A DNA stretch of 64,000 bases, taken from contig WYCU01000004.1 in NCBI GenBank assembly GCA_016617495.1, forward strand, positions 248,001 to 312,000. The letters run 5' to 3'. Source of the stretch: Azonexaceae bacterium s22. GTDB taxonomy: Bacteria > Pseudomonadota > Gammaproteobacteria > Burkholderiales > Rhodocyclaceae. The notes under the pieces are model-generated. The model worked only from the letters and a program-made list of their open reading frames with translations, had not been told where the DNA came from and searched no databases. The position numbers were made by a program, and so were the translations under genes. Shown here one piece after another: positions 63,177-64,000 of this stretch. Each line of letters opens with the position of its first letter. Positions within the stretch are counted from its first letter, which is position 1.

Positions 63177-64000
63177 TCAGACGCGTTCGACGAGGAACTG
63201 CTTGATCGCCGCGGTATCGGGATCCATCACCACCACACGCTGTGCGAGGGCTTCGATGCCAACGAGGTCGGCCGGCCGCACCGGTTCGCAATTCAGGGCT
63301 TCGCGGATGGTTTCCTCGAATTTTGCCGGCTGGGCCGTTTCGAGAACGATCATGGTGGTGCCTGCTTGACGATTTTCCAGCGCCACCTTGAGGCCATCGG
63401 CCGTGTGGGTGTCGAGCATGACCTTGTATTTGTCGTTGGCCATGCGAATCGTCGCCAGACGGTCGGCGTGTGTGCTGCGACCGGAAACGAAGGCGAACTT
63501 TGGCAGGTTTTTCCAGTAATCCGTGGTTGAAAGATCGAAAGCCTGGCCTTTGTCGACCTTGGCCCACAGTTCGCGCACGACGGCGGGATCGCGGCCGACG
63601 AGATCGAAGACGAAACGCTCAAAGTTGGAGGCCTTGGAGATATCCATCGACGGGCTGGAGGTGACGCTGGTTTCGGCAGACGTACGCGGACGATAGACGC
63701 CGGTCTTGAAGAATTCGTCGAGCACGTCGTTTTCGTTGGTCGCCAGCACCAGTTTGGCGATGGGCAGGCCCATCATGTGCGCGATGTGGCCGGCGCAGAT
63801 GTTGCCGAAGTTGCCCGACGGCACACAGAACGCCACCTTCTCGTCATTGGACTGGGTTGCCAGGAAGTAGCCCTGGAAGTAATAGACGATCTGGGCGGCC
63901 ACACGGGCCCAGTTGATGGAATTGACGGCGCCGATCTTGTACTTGGCCTTGAATTCGGCATCGTTGGAAACCGCCTTCACGATGTCCTGTGCATCGTCGA
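63177..64000 (-). CDS. thrC: Threonine synthase, C-terminal part (runs off window)
   Basis: PLP enzyme converting O-phosphohomoserine to threonine. Only the last roughly 275 residues are in the window. Recognisable are NSINWARVAAQIVYYFQGYF and PSGNFGNICAGHIAHMMGLP, which belong to the phosphate-binding part of the PLP site, and FFKTGVYRPR. The frame is open to base 64000, so the gene continues to the right. Confidence 0.95.
   Translation of the reverse strand, partial: DDAQDIVKAVSNDAEFKAKYKIGAVNSINWARVAAQIVYYFQGYFLATQSNDEKVAFCVPSGNFGNICAGHIAHMMGLPIAKLVLATNENDVLDEFFKTGVYRPRTSAETSVTSSPSMDISKASNFERFVFDLVGRDPAVVRELWAKVDKGQAFDLSTTDYWKNLPKFAFVSGRSTHADRLATIRMANDKYKVMLDTHTADGLKVALENRQAGTTMIVLETAQPAKFEETIREALNCEPVRPADLVGIEALAQRVVVMDPDTAAIKQFLVERV

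Overview
Housekeeping gene order (smpB/ratA/rnfH, guaB-guaA-tadA, mltG-tmk-holB-pilZ-tatD, pyrG-kdsA-eno-ftsB), high GC and gene content indicate a betaproteobacterial chromosome, most likely of the Rhodocyclales (Azonexus/Dechloromonas/Propionivibrio/Accumulibacter type). That placement is inferred from gene order and protein recognition only.

Region 1 (1-10.93 kb) is accessory. It holds a CBS-domain protein running in from the left edge, a small unknown protein and a tandem UspA protein. A leftward cluster follows: HPF/RaiA-like protein, a zinc-ribbon protein, SbtA bicarbonate permease, SbtB PII-like protein and an unlinked bioD. A divergent NhaR-type regulator sits 15 bp before a tyrosine recombinase and a full-length Tn3-family transposase, and a GGGG-starting terminal repeat ends near 10,929. 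The bicarbonate/stress genes are probably transposon cargo.

Region 2 (10.97-27.36 kb) is core chromosome: periplasmic ankyrin protein, tatD, pilZ, holB, tmk, mltG, ygfZ, an NRDE protein, an L,D-transpeptidase, tadA, guaA, a 40-residue membrane protein, guaB, DUF4124, rnfH, ratA, smpB, a TRIC-type channel, SCO, tRNA-Asp, menD and queF.

Region 3 (27.36-48.09 kb) is a genomic island between queF and mutS. An excisionase-like HTH gene, an orphan small gene and a Dcm methyltransferase lead in. Opposing them is a leftward operon with overlapping or nearly abutting genes: WYL regulator, ankyrin-sigma70 fusion, GHKL (MORC/MutL-like) ATPase, Z1 helicase-like ATPase, PD-(D/E)XK protein, AIPR protein and Vsr nickase. 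The GHKL+Z1+PD-(D/E)XK+AIPR+Vsr+Dcm set matches a predicted restriction-modification type. The RpoD-like sigma factor with an ankyrin head, translationally coupled to it, is the most novel feature of the window. A second leftward operon encodes a 62-residue charged protein followed by a terminator, then an epimerase, a glycosyltransferase-radical SAM/SPASM fusion, a WG-repeat-methyltransferase fusion and a histidine phosphatase. It looks like an undescribed peptide- or glycan-modification cluster.

Region 4 (48.09-64 kb) is core again: mutS, a metallophosphoesterase, slyD, a peroxiredoxin, ftsB, eno, kdsA, pyrG, a thioredoxin-TPR co-chaperone, a histone-deacetylase-like hydrolase, NAD(P)HX repair enzyme, nadC, a 45-residue membrane protein, a TehB-like methyltransferase, a double GAF-like protein and the C-terminal part of thrC, which runs off the right edge.
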